This document shows, piece after piece, positions 30,901 to 41,900 of a stretch of DNA of 64,000 nt. Numbering within the stretch: position 1 is the stretch's first letter; every line of letters begins with the position of its first letter. Origin of the DNA: Cylicocyclus nassatus (Eukaryota > Nematoda > Chromadorea > Rhabditida > Strongylidae); the NCBI GenBank assembly GCA_958299035.1, contig CATQJL010000305.1:32377733-32441732 (forward strand), given 5' to 3'. The notes under the pieces are model-generated. The model was not told the DNA's origin, did no database searches, and was given only the letters and a program-made list of their open reading frames with translations. The position numbers and the translations under genes are program-made.

Positions 30901-33900
30901 CGTCGCATCGACTTACGAATGCAAAGGAGAGCTGGGCCGTACGAACCACCGAAATTGAAACCTTTCCAGGTTAAATGTTATAGCGTACTGTAGTGGGTTA
31001 ATTCCGAAAAAATAGCTGTTGACTCATACCTTGTACGACTACAACGACTGTAGGATCCTCCCTGACACATCTAATCACCCTCCCTCACATGCATGATCGA
31101 ATCTGGATGGTCAAACCGCGACCTTTTATATCTTTTTCTTCAAATGCAGAAGGTTACTAGAGGTCTTATCAGTTTCATAATATGCAATAGTGCTAATGCG
31201 CTCGTGTACCCAATTTTTTGATATCTGCTACTCGTTGTTAAGCTATTTCTACACGGTTTCAAACTGGATTTTTGTTTAGCGCCGTGTAGGGGCTTGTAAC
31301 GGCAGGCGTACAGAATACTTACCGAAATGGAAAATTAATGGCCAAAAAATCTTTTTTTTTTCTTCTGTATTAACAGTATATAGTAAACTGGGTCTAAAGT
31401 GCTTGCTGTGCTATTCTAGAATCAGAAATTCTAGCTGCTTCCAACTTTCTCCCTATAGCTAGAATGAAGCCATTGTGCGAGCGAACTGCATTACATTTGG
31501 TTTTGCCCATCATCCCCATTGACTGCCCTAAATCTGAGTTGTGAATTCTACATCTTACGCTAGCTTTGTAGGGAGCCGGTGTACGTCTTGGCGCAGTTGT
31601 TCCTCAAGTTGTGTCGTCTTCTTCCAATCCACCCTCTTCCAATCCACCCTCGTCTTCTGCAACTAAGGGTTTGCTTTTTTTACATTTTCGTTATTGTGCG
31701 ATACATTCCAAGTTTCTTATTTGTATTACTTGGTTCTTATCTGTATTACTTGATTTGATATAGACAGTACCGACAACGTTGCAAAGGCGCAAGCAGAAGT
31801 TAACGTGGATAATAATTCTCCCATAACTCAGGTGCTCTTTTTTCTAAGGATTTCTTGTGTCACTGATTTCGGTATTCTGTTTTATAAAATATCGTGAACA
31901 TGCCAACCAACTTTCAGATACAAATTCGACTGCCTAATGGTCAGAGAGTGAGTGGGAAATTCAATCACGCCCATACTGTGTCTGCAATTAGGACCTTCCT
32001 CGTCACGTAAGTATTTAACAGTGGCGAATCGGGGGGGGGGGGGGGGCTGGAAGGCTCTTCTCTTCCCTTGCATGTGTGAGTTGCAAAATGCTCTCAAAAG
32101 CTCTGCTAGGTTTGTAACGTTTTTGTGGATCAAAACTTGCTGAAATTTGGAAATTCTTTGGACGGAACCCTCAACGCCACGCTTTTGATTTCAGAAGAAA
32201 TTCCATTTCGCTTTCCCACTAGACTCCCCTCATGCGAAAATTTCTGTGTCCCCCGCTGGCATCCATTATCATTGATGTATAACCTACAGTGGTACAGTAC
32301 ATAGCGTTGAATATTCCAGAGCTTACCCTGACATGGCTTTTACCGCTTTCCAGCTCATGACCACTTTCCCAAATAAGGTGGGTTTTCAGTCAATGTTTTT
32401 GTTCTGTATCATTCCAGCTCATGTCTTTATGCATGCAGAAGTCCTTGGGAGAGAACGGAGAGTTCTAATTTATCTATGTTCTCATTCACATATATAACTT
32501 TGAATGGGGGTGGTGCAGGAGGAACCAAAGGGCTGCCGCCTGTATCCGCAGGAGATAATTAAGAGCGCGAGCGTTGTGGAGAATATTTTGGCAGGGATCC
32601 AAGAAAACTCGGCAAGACATCCTTTAGGAAGAAATCTTCATAATTTTTCCTGGAGATGACTTTGAAAAATTTAAAAAAATATTTGTAATGCAAATTGGAA
32701 GGCGCATTCACTGGGCCTAAAAGTAAATGAAAATTTGGAATTGTTGTATAATAAAAGTCAACTACCTTACAGAAACTTTTTGTTTTGAGTTTTGAAGTTT
32801 CAAAGTTGAAGACCGGGGTTTTCATTCAAAATTCTTCTTCGAGATAAAGAATTATTTTACCTTTTGATTCAATGAAAAGCAATTAAAATGTCATAAGAAC
32901 ACATCTGGAGGTTTGTGTCAAAATGCAATAAGTTTGTCTCATAGCTTCAAACCCATTCTTTTAAATTTTGACATTAGAGACTGCATAAGATTTGCCATTG
33001 AAACTATGTCGGTAATCCTTTAGGTCGTACACAGTAGCAAAAGTTCATCACATGCAACTTAGTTAACATTATTTCCTTGTTACCATTTCATGCTTTCAAC
33101 TTCGTATCCAAATCACTATAATTCAGTTGGAATTTTCACCCAACATTTAGCTTGAAATTTCGGTTTAGAATGGTGAATTTTGAAGGCACAGTTTTTGTTA
33201 AAAATAGTTGCGAGACAGAGTTGTTCAACTATCCGGTAAGCGTATTATTGAAAAATGCGTATTTCAATACTGATTCCAAATCTGTCCTTCATATCCTTGA
33301 AACTTGATTCCAAGGAGAGTTATAAGGGTTTGTTTCTAATGGATGTCCTGGCCAAGGTTCCCTGGATCCTTGCCAAAATCTTCTTCACAGCGCTCGCCCT
33401 CTTAATTATCTCCTACGGCTACAGGCGGCAGGCCTTTGGTTCCTCCTGCACCGCATCCACTTTGAATGGCTCTGCTACTCAGCATGAACACTTTTCATAG
33501 ATGGGAGGGATCAAAATCGCTGCAGCTTCCATATAACTTACTAGCTGGCTTACCCGGCTCCGCCGTATCCGGACCAAACTTGGCACACATACACTTCGGG
33601 CCCCGGCGGGTGTCGCAATCCACTGTTCGTTATCGATCGATGTCGATTTTACCGATTTTTATCGATTTTTTTGCAGAGTTCACCTACAGGGCTAGGAGTT
33701 GGCACAGGGGGGGAAGTGAGCATGGGGATTCCGAACACAATATTAGTTTTCAGAATTATCGATTACTTTTATTGATTTTATCGATTTTTTGTAAAGTTTG
33801 ACCTGCGGGGCTGGGAGTTTGCACAGGGGGGTAATCGAGCATGCAGATTACGAATACAATATTAGTTTTCAGGATCGTCCATTACTTTTATCGATTTTGT

Positions 33901-35168
33901 CGATTTTTTTTGTAAAGTTTGACCTGCGGGGCTGGGAGTTTGCACAGGGGGGTAATCGAGCATGCAGATTACGAATACAATATTAGTTTTCAGGATCGTC
34001 CATTACTTTTATCGATTTTGTCGATTTTTTTTGTAAAGTTTGACCTGCGGGGCTGGGAGTTTGCACAGGGGGGTAATCGAGCATGCAGATTACGAATACA
34101 ATATTAGTTTTCAAGATCGTCCATTACTTTTATCGATTTTATCGATTTTTTGAAAATTTGAGCTACGGGGCTGGAATTTGGCACAGGGGGGTAACCGAGC
34201 ATGCTGATCACCCCCTTGGGGATGATCAGCATGCTCGATTACCCCCCTGTGCCAACTCCCAGCCCCCTAGCTCAAAATTTGCAAAAAATCGATAAAATCG
34301 ATAAAAGTAATCGATAATCCCGAAAACCAATATTGTATTCGGAATCCCCATGCTCGATTACCCCCCTTGCGAACTCCCAGCCCCGTAGCTCAAACTTTGC
34401 AAAAAATCGATAAAATCGATAAAAGTAATCGATAATTCTGAAAACCAATATTGTATTCGGAATCCCCATGCTCGATTACCCCCCTGTGCCAACTCCCAGC
34501 CCCGTAGCTCAAACTTTGCAAAAAAATCGATAAAATCGATAAAAGTAATCGATAATCCTGAAAACCAATATTGTATTCGGAATCCCCATGCTCGATTACC
34601 CCCCTGTGCCAACTCCCAGCCCCGTAGGTGAACTCAGCAAAAAAATCGATAAAAATCGATAAAGTCGATATCTATCGATAACGAAAAGTAGCCTGTGACA
34701 GCCGCCGGGGCCCGTAGTGTATGTGTGCCAAGTTTGGTTCGGATCGGTTCAGAAATGGAATTTTCTATTCGGAACATACGTACAGACATACATACAGACA
34801 GACAAACAGACATTCAGCTTTATATATAAGAAGATTTGTTCATATTGCGCTTCGGAGATGACGAGATGTGCTTGCCAAGATAATCAGTGACTTGTTGGAA
34901 ACAAGATACCGGAAATCATCTCATTCAGCGTTTCATAATAATCCGAAATCTTAGTGCTGAAGGGCGGTATTTTGAAAATGAAAAGGTCCTCACCCATCTT
35001 GAGGACTCGTACATGCACTCCTCATATGTAGCAGATTTGTTCCGATCGTTTGAAATAGCGCCTTGTCGAGTAATTTTCTGGTAATTTTAGGTCATTGATG
35101 ACGAGTCTGTGGGTCTCAAAGATGCCGGTCTTCTCAACTCTGTTGTGGTCGTCAAGCTGTGCACATGA
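27973..35168 (+). CDS. ubxn-2: p47/UBXN2-type p97 (VCP) cofactor, SEP and UBX domains
   Basis: Ten exons: 27,973-28,076; 30,043-30,166; 30,321-30,425; 30,473-30,582; 30,864-30,969; 31,572-31,668; 31,764-31,831; 31,918-32,006; 32,320-32,377; 35,091-35,168 (312 aa; all phases agree). The N-terminus is acidic and leads to FYVGGSEHSGQQVLGPDR, a p47 signature. The SEP domain is at about 112-185 (ELFMWENGFSIDDGPLR, FLESIMQGRVPPELL) and the UBX domain at about 239-312 (IQIRLPNGQRV, LMTTFPNK). p47 proteins bind the AAA ATPase p97 and guide ubiquitin-dependent membrane fusion and disassembly. The N-terminal UBA domain of vertebrate p47 is absent, as in p37/UBXN2A-B. Intron 3 is only 47 nt and its donor lies in a GTTGTT run (least certain junction). 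Intron 9 holds two transposable elements. The symbol is by analogy with C. elegans. Confidence 0.94.
28077..30042 (+). other. p47 intron 1 (2.0 kb)
   Basis: It contains a 28-bp tandem duplication at about 28,580-28,634 (unit GAGAAGCAGGAAGGTCATGA...) and the palindromic element at 29,454-29,742. No coding exon is seen in the remainder. Confidence 0.6.
29454..29742. mobile_element. 289-bp palindromic MITE, CTCAGACA family, in p47 intron 1
   Basis: The ends CTCAGACAGTCGATCGGACC and their inverse are flanked by CA on both sides (29,452-29,453 and 29,743-29,744). The termini match the TA-flanked family at 2,945 and 12,746. The flanking dinucleotide differs, either because of mutation or relaxed target choice. 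GGACCCCTCCGGCGG recurs inside the left arm (about 29,459 and 29,573). Confidence 0.65.
32508..33458. mobile_element. 951-bp palindromic element in p47 intron 9 with 11-bp flanking repeats
   Basis: Flanked by the identical sequence ACTTTGAATGG (32,497-32,507 and 33,459-33,469). The inverted termini share GGTGCAGGAGGAACCAAAGG, then GGCTGCCGCCTGTA and GGAGATAATTAAGAG. A long TSD (9-11 bp) with long inverted arms suggests a Mutator-like origin. The centre is AT-rich with no coding frame. Confidence 0.75.
33541..34831 (-). mobile_element. Helitron-like element, copy 2 (about 1.29 kb, reverse orientation)
   Basis: On the minus strand it begins TCTTATATATAAAGCTGAATG (34,831 downward) and ends CTAG (33,544-33,541) before a host T. 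The left half carries tandem 121-bp units (33,797-34,160; the units starting at 33,797 and 33,918 are almost identical). The centre at about 34,211 is a palindrome (ATGCTGATCACCCCC) and the right half is the inverted equivalent. It lies in the last intron of the p47 gene. Confidence 0.8.
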
Positions 35169-35498
35169 ATTATCAATTTGTTTGGAGTCACAAGCTACTC
35201 AAAAACTTCACAGTTTCTACGTTTGATTCTCGTTCAAAGGAACGGCATCATGAGTTATTTGACGTGTAAGACTACCAACGGATTTGAATGGTACTGGGCT
35301 GTAAATATTGTAAGCAATAAAGCTTTCGATAAAGACTGGTACTGATGTTTGATGGTATAGAGTCCATCGGTTCTACAATAATGTTTGCTCTTTGTAGCGT
35401 TGTTGCTAGACGCGTAGAATTTATGAAATTATTCTGATTTAATTATATTTCGCGAATCACCTTGTCATATCTGTTTTGATCTCATCAATCATTTGTAG
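35169..35498 (+). promoter_or_regulatory. Intercistronic region with AATAAA and trans-splice acceptor
   Basis: The 330 bp between the p47 stop and the NDUFA12 ATG. AATAAA at 35,316-35,321 fits p47 polyadenylation. AATCATTTGTAG at 35,487-35,498 runs directly into the ATG. The distance from poly(A) signal to acceptor (about 180 nt) is compatible with an SL2-type operon junction in clade V nematodes. Confidence 0.6.
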
Positions 35499-37049
35499 AT
35501 GTCTCTCAAAGAATGGTTGGGCATCGACAAGATACAAAAGTTGTTTAGAATTGTGAAACAAATGGGAGGAGTTAGGGCAGCTTTGAAGAAGCGATACTTG
35601 TGAGTAGGGTTCAAGAAATCCGTATGAAACAGTGGCTTGTTTGCATCTTTTATCTTGTAATAATTTCAAATTCGGATTTGCAGGATGGATGTCACCCGTG
35701 TTGGTACTCTTAAAGGAACCGACAAATTTGGCAACAGATATTATGAAGACAATTCCTACTTCATGCCGCGTAATAGATGGGTGGAATATCCAGACAAGGT
35801 AGGTTGTCACTTTGCCCACACATGTTCGGCTTTTACCATATCATGCTTTCCCGTATTCATTGATTTACTTTTCGTTTCACTGGTAGCATGTGGAGTTTTC
35901 GATATTGCTTTTTTCAAATCAACAGTTTGCTGGTTTTTTTTTTGTCGTTCAGTATAAGCGCACAGAAATTGGGAATCAATCGTATGCTTGTTTTTTTAGA
36001 ATCAGTAGATAGCTAGTAACGGCTTCATATCATGTGTAAATTAGATAGATCTTGTTTACTAAAAGGCGTGTCATCGCGTTTCCATGCAGATGAATGCAGC
36101 GCATACACAGCTGTACTCTGTGATGATTTCATAAGGGATAAAATGCTTTTTTCTACCTAACACTAGGCAGGATCTGTCCGATATATGCTTTTGAGATGGT
36201 TGCAGTTACCAAATCTTGTGTTGAGTAAGGCTGTAACATGCAAACTTCCAGGTATGGCTAGATTACGATCCAACTCAAGTCCCTCCAGAGTGGTAAGTTT
36301 TCTCAGTTCTCTGCTTTTCTTAGAGCAGAGCATATATCGTATCTATGCATCAATACTGCTGCTTTAAGGCATGCACTTCTTCAGGCATCGTTGGCTACAC
36401 CATATAACCGATGAAACACCCGAACAAAAGCCGCTGAAAACCGAGAGATGGGTTTTACAACACGAGGAAAACCTCTCAATCTTTCCGTGAGTCTGATCAA
36501 CTTCTATATAGTCTGATAGGTGAATGGAAATATGTGTGCACTACACCAAGCTCCCTTGTGCAAAAATCCATGCGGTAAGGGGAGCGGCGCCCCCTTAGTG
36601 GAAGCGGCAGCTGCGTTTGCTGGGGGGGGGGGGGGGGGCTTCTCCTGACGCCGGCAGAGAAATGTATACGGACCTGAGACGTAGCTCCTAATTCTCCGCT
36701 GATTGACATATCTTCATGTTGGTACTCTACAGTATTTTTGGAGTCCAACTTTTTCAAAAACGTTGTATCCCTGATTTTGAAACGACTTGTAATCTCCTTA
36801 ACTTCGAAGAAATTGAAAGGAATTTCTATACTGGTTTTACTCTTCATATTACCCGACGTTGGAAAAAGTCTGTATTTACTTCTCAAAAAAGTGAAATCTT
36901 CAGGTACATACGCGCGCACTATCATGAAGATGATAGCTGCTTGTGACGATTAAATAAGCTTCGTTTTCAGGGATAAGAAGTACGTTCCCTACTCGACTAC
37001 GCGCACAAAAATACAAGGATGGCAGCCTGGTCAAAGGAAGCAAGAATAG
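35499..37049 (+). CDS. nduf-a12: NADH:ubiquinone oxidoreductase subunit NDUFA12 (B17.2)
   Basis: Five exons: 35,499-35,599; 35,684-35,798; 36,252-36,292; 36,385-36,486; 36,971-37,049, in consistent phases and encoding 145 aa, the length of the human protein. Diagnostic segments: LVGTD-type GTLKGTDKFGNRYYED, RWVEYPDK, DYDPTQVPPEWHRWLHHITD, ETPEQKPLKTERW, and the C-terminal YSTTRTKIQGW. NDUFA12 is an accessory subunit at the N-module/Q-module junction of mitochondrial complex I and replaces its assembly paralogue NDUFAF2. The ATG immediately follows a TTTGTAG acceptor, so the mRNA is probably trans-spliced with almost no 5' UTR. It sits 330 bp downstream of p47 in the same orientation, which suggests co-transcription. 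Intron 4 carries a long G tract (about 36,624-36,641). Confidence 0.97.
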
Positions 37050-37331
37050 CTGCATGCTAGATTCTGAATACTAGATAGTTACGAACATTGTGCTGGACTT
37101 TAGAGCTGTGTACAATGATATTTCATGTCCATTCATGAACAAAAGCAATTCTATAGGCAGCTTAATCAGATCTTTAACTTAAATTTCAGAAAGGAAAATA
37201 TTGGTTGCCGTTCTTTGTTTCCTAGAAGGTGCAGTGGCGTTTGTTTTCGTATGAAAACCAATAGTAAATCAAAATACTTGTTTAACAGCAAACAGGCGCT
37301 CTAGGCTTGCTGATCACCAGTTCAAAAAAGT
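37050..37331. other. Intergenic, 3' of NDUFA12
   Basis: No feature apart from the presumed NDUFA12 3' UTR; no clear AATAAA was found. Confidence 0.4.
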
Positions 37332-37508
37332 GTTACCTCCAAAAACTTCTGTTTCGTTCCCTTTCCTTTAAGTTTTTTTTCTAGACCCTTTCAGTGGCCG
37401 TATTCATCAGTGAACCCAATGGGTTCCTCAATCCTGATGAATACGGCCACTGAAAGGGTCTAGAAAAAAAAAACTAAAAGGGAACGAAATAGAACTTTTT
37501 GGAAGTAA
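37332..37508. repeat. 177-bp perfect-stem palindrome
   Basis: The arms include CTAGACCCTTTCAGTGGCCG then TATTCATCA, and the exact inverse at 37,433-37,465. The outer parts (AAAAGTTCTATTTCGTTCCC and inverse) are slightly diverged. Related phrases (AACCCAATG, GAATACGGCC) recur at 37,600-37,680, so it belongs to a larger degraded element. No target duplication was identified. Confidence 0.6.
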
Positions 37509-37859
37509 TAATTTTTACTGCGATTTCGTGATTTTGCGAACCTATAGGGTAGGATCGATATTCACCAAAAGCACTGCCGGGTTTGCTAACCCATTAGCTT
37601 CGTGAATACCGGTCTAGTGGGTTGAGCCTATCCAGTGGGTTCCGGAACCCAATGTATTCGTTGATAAATACGGCCCACAGGACTACAGCAATAAGGAAGT
37701 TACTTGAGATATAACATCAATGGTATTTCTTATGTCATAAGAAAAAGCTTAATTGTCCACGTCAAATTCTCTGACGAAAACGTCGGTCCATTTCGGAGCA
37801 AGTGCAGACGCACCTTTCGTGCATCTTTCAACTTTAAAGCTTACATGACCGCTCCTTTA

Positions 37860-38433
37860 AAGGATATTCGTTGACGACAGCCCCGTTTCGTGCATTTACA
37901 CCACCGCGGACGTGCTTTTTTGAAGCCTTTCCAGCTTTACAGTATGCTAAAGCGCGCAGGGAATTCGCAGCTCGCAGCACCCCCGTCCTTCAAGCTCTTC
38001 CGCATTTCTCATCTTTTTTCCATTTTTAATCTTCAGTTCAGGCACTTGCTCATCAGTTACTCGTTCTCCTTTTCTTTTAAGTTGTCTTGGTCGAGCAATC
38101 TACAAATTCTGCTTTGATGGATACTGAAAGAGCAGGAAAAAAGTTTCGTTACAGTTATTGAATTCATGCTCCTTTTTACATATCATACAAACATTTTTAG
38201 AATTGTAAACTATCGTCCCGGCATAGTTAGGGGAAAGAATTTGCTTTCTTTATGAGCAGTAATGGCTATCATGCTAAATACTCGAACAACAAAAAGAGGT
38301 TAAAGGACGGGCATGCTGCGAGCTGCGAATTCCCCGCGCTCTGCAGCCTACTGTAAAGCTGGAAAGGCTTCAAAAAGGCACGCCCGTGGTGGTGTAATTG
38401 CAGGAAACGGGGCTGTCGTCAACGAATATCCTT
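37860..38433. mobile_element. 574-bp foldback element with TA flanks
   Basis: The termini AAGGATATTCGTTGACGACA and their inverse are flanked by TA on both sides (37,858-37,859 and 38,434-38,435). The arms of about 140 bp contain CCAGCTTTACAGTA and GCAGCTCGCAGCA. This is probably Tc1/mariner-mobilised. A degraded relative lies at about 10,505-11,110. Confidence 0.65.
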
Positions 38434-38923
38434 TACACAGACAGCCGTTCGTCTGGCAACCCTCACGGAGGTTCGCAACTAATTGCGGAAAATATTAGAG
38501 TGGAAGACCAATTTTGTTAAAATCAACGAGTGTTAGTTTCCCCTTATTCAACGATCATTATAGAACGGATTATTAGGACACATGATAGAAACCTTGTAAC
38601 AATAAGATGAATGTACGACCATTCTTTTGTTTGCGCTGTGCACAATATAAAGTGATGCTGGATAGCGTTGTGCGAAGAACCGTGGCAATTTCTAGCAGCT
38701 CGAGGCTGTAGAAGTCGCCATCGTCATCTCTGATGACTTTATACACGTCACATGCTCATTTCTACAACAATGGTATGAACAAACACGGAACAATCATTTG
38801 ATCAAACTGGTTTTCACTTTCAAAGCAAAGTAATGTAAAGTAAAGATAGATACATATGTACTGTTTGCACATGAGATGGGAAAACAAAAGCCATTTGTAA
38901 AAGCTCAGTTACCATAACTTACT
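38434..38923. other. Intergenic, downstream of mvb-12 (3' side)
   Basis: No supported feature; part must be the mvb-12 3' UTR (minus strand). Confidence 0.4.
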
Positions 38924-41900
38924 TTATGAACTAGCAAGAGTCGCACGTTCAAGAGCAAATGTGTAATTGAATTCTTCGGAGTCCAGTCTGCTTATATCAA
39001 ACGTAGCTGTAGGATCAGGGATATTGTCTTCCTAAAAATTTGCAAATGATGAAAATTAAAGTTGGCTCAAAAACAGCACTTGTTATAAGAGAAGGATACC
39101 AACATGAGTTCTAGATTGTGTATCAGTAGACGCGTCTTCAAATGTTGATTCAAAAACTTCTTTTCTGCGGAACAACTTTTCAAAGGAAGTTATGAGCGTT
39201 CGAACGTCCAAATCTGTCAAGATTTGAGGAGGCATAAAATTAGCGAAAAGTTGGAAAAGAACACCTGGAAGAGGATAATCAATTTTGTATCAAGTGTGCT
39301 AACTAGAAGGAAGGAACATAACCTGTGTAAATCCTCATGAGCCTTTTCTAGAACTTTTCGCTAACTTTATCACTCAAAGCTTGACGAATTTCGACGTTTA
39401 AACGTTCAAAACTGGAAAGTTGTTCCGCAGTAACGGAAAGCAGATTCTGAATCAGCATTTGAAGGTGGCCTAGTATTATACAACTCCTCTCCAATCTCTA
39501 ACTTATGTGTATCATTTTCTTGTTAGAATCATGTGAATGCGAGGAAAAGGGTTTTGCTTATGAACAGCTGTTAGAGACATGAGAAGCTTGAGAAATAAGG
39601 AGAAGTAACGTCATGGCTTAGGACGAGTGAATATGATAGATATGCAGCACGGTATAATTACGCAACTTTGGACCTACTTTTTTTTTGTACAAACTTCTTT
39701 GGGATCGGCCATACTATTCCTGCTATTCCTACGAATCCTGCGATCCCCGTGAGTCCCGCACAGTTTAGACGCCGCTTAAATGAGCGCGTGTTGCGTAAAA
39801 CAACACGTATCACGCAACACGCGCTCATTTAAGGGCGTCTAAACTGTGCGGGACTCACAGGAACCGCAGGAATCGCAGGAGTCGTAGGAATAGCAGGAAT
39901 AGTATGGCCGATCCCTTTCTGTTGGTGATTCTGATCTACACGATAGTACTCTAGTTCTTCGGAGATTTTTGGGAAAACCAGTATACCGCTATCAGTGGCG
40001 GTCGCAGGATTTTCGTCCGAGGGAAGGAGAGCAAATTTTTTTAAAATGAAGGTGCGTGCAGTTAGCCATGCGCACCGGAAAAAGGGTTTTTGGAGTGCTT
40101 CTCAAAAATTTTGCGCGTCCATAATCCCTAAAATCTAGAAAAAGGGGATATGGCTGCCCCGGAAAATTTTTTTACAGAGCTAATTTCAATTTTAAAAGAA
40201 TTTGAAAATCATTGCAATTGTTTACAAGAATAAACGAGCCGCTTGCACACTTCTAAAACCCATGTAAGCGAATTTCAGAAATTTAGCGATTTACTCCCCC
40301 CCCCCCCTAGGTTCGCCACTGACAGCTATGTCTGTTCAAAGCTCATGGAGAAGTGGTGTACATTAGTGAAATTCAAAACTTCGTGTGTGCTTCCTCAGCA
40401 CATCTTATGAAAGTGAACTAGCAAACCAACAACCCGACAACAAACCGACATTGGATAACGTCAGATTAACCAACGCATCGAATAGGAAATCAAATGAAGA
40501 ACTAGAAATAACTGCTGATGACTGATAGCATACCGTAGGAGCATTCAGCATCGATGCAAGCTGTGGATTCAACTTAAAGGGTACGCCGTCTTCACCTCGC
40601 ACTTTCGCTATAGCAGGATTCTGTAAAGCTGACTGTTGATGAGCCTTGAGAATGGACATCTACGCAATGGAAAAATTCTGCGGACACAACAAGCACTAGA
40701 GAGGAAATAACACAGCACACAACCTTTATAGTAAACATATTTACACCAGGCTTCGTATTCAGAGCGGGAGTTGATCCAGACTGTCCCAACTGAGGGTAGA
40801 GCCCTATAGGTGGTGGTGCTTTTGCTCCGCCACTGTTCGTTAAGGCATGGTCACTAAATGAAAATGAATATCAAAGCGTGCATAGTTGTAACAGCAAGTT
40901 GATAATACGACCGCCTTCAAGAGAGCTGGGTGCCAAAATGTTTTGACAAGAATCTCAGCTATTCCTATTCAAATTCGTAAGAATGCAGTGAACCAAAAAA
41001 TCTGTGCTTTAGTTGAGGAAAGGAACCAAATAAGCAAGAGTAAGTAAGCCGTCAAGTGCGCGACAAAAGCTAAGACAAGATCGCAATAACCGCTTCAGTA
41101 GCGTCGCTATGGATTGATCTCGCTTATTTGCCGATAACTGATAAGCCAAAAGCTAGTCTACGAATGCGCTCTCTGTTACAGAGTGTAGCATTTCTCTTCG
41201 AAATCGCAAATAAGTTATTCTATGCGGCTTCTCAGCTCCTCCTCACTGCGAGCTGGTAGTTGAAAAGCTTCAACGTACATACTCAGCTCTGAAAGGGTGA
41301 GAATGAAAAGTGTCTAGCGTTGATAAGAAATGACCGAAAGCCATTTTGCGAAGCCTATACCGGCGTAACCGGCCGATGTATATAGAACTCAAGGATTGAA
41401 AAGTCGAAAAGTTAGCGCATGTGCTGCCTAATAAGTAGAGCCCTTCTTTTGTTCTCTAATAATAAAACTGAGATGTGCTGAAACACAACTTTCTCGAACC
41501 CTAGGCAATTTGGCGAATATCCTGGCATTCAGTAAAGATCTTTATGATGAATCGGAAGGTTAAGAACATACCTCTTGCTGTGTTTGAGACCGAACGACGG
41601 CGGAACAACAACAACGCGGAAACATATCATAGCTCCATCTACTTCGCTAGAAGAACATGTAAAGGTGAACAAAAATCAACGAAAAAATAAAGAACGAAAA
41701 AGAAGTCAGGATTAAATAAAGACAAGATCTCTTTCGGATCTTGCTTACTCTGTTGATTAATGCTATTCACAATGGCAATAACTCACCCTGCTAACGTAAA
41801 ATCTTTAGGCGTTTTCTTCTGTTTGTTCAAAATTATAACATCTCCGACGGCATCCACAACTGAATCTCTTGGCTCTGTCTTTACGCAAATAAAACGTTTT

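Noticed and set aside
30808..30993. ORF starting upstream of the p47 exon at 30,864
   Set aside because: The upstream 56 bases are intron. The exon is entered at the CACAATATTTCAG acceptor, which gives the conserved QGRVPPEL junction.
33797..34160. Regularly spaced repeats resembling a CRISPR-like array
   Set aside because: Units are 121 bp and nearly identical end to end, with no spacer variation, inside a Helitron in a eukaryotic intron.
41230..41300. Minus-strand open segment reading ELSMYVEAFQLPARSEEEL with an acceptor
   Set aside because: It requires phase 1 entry, but the preceding mvb-12 exon exits in phase 2 and joins perfectly to the exon at 40,853. It is kept out of the model.
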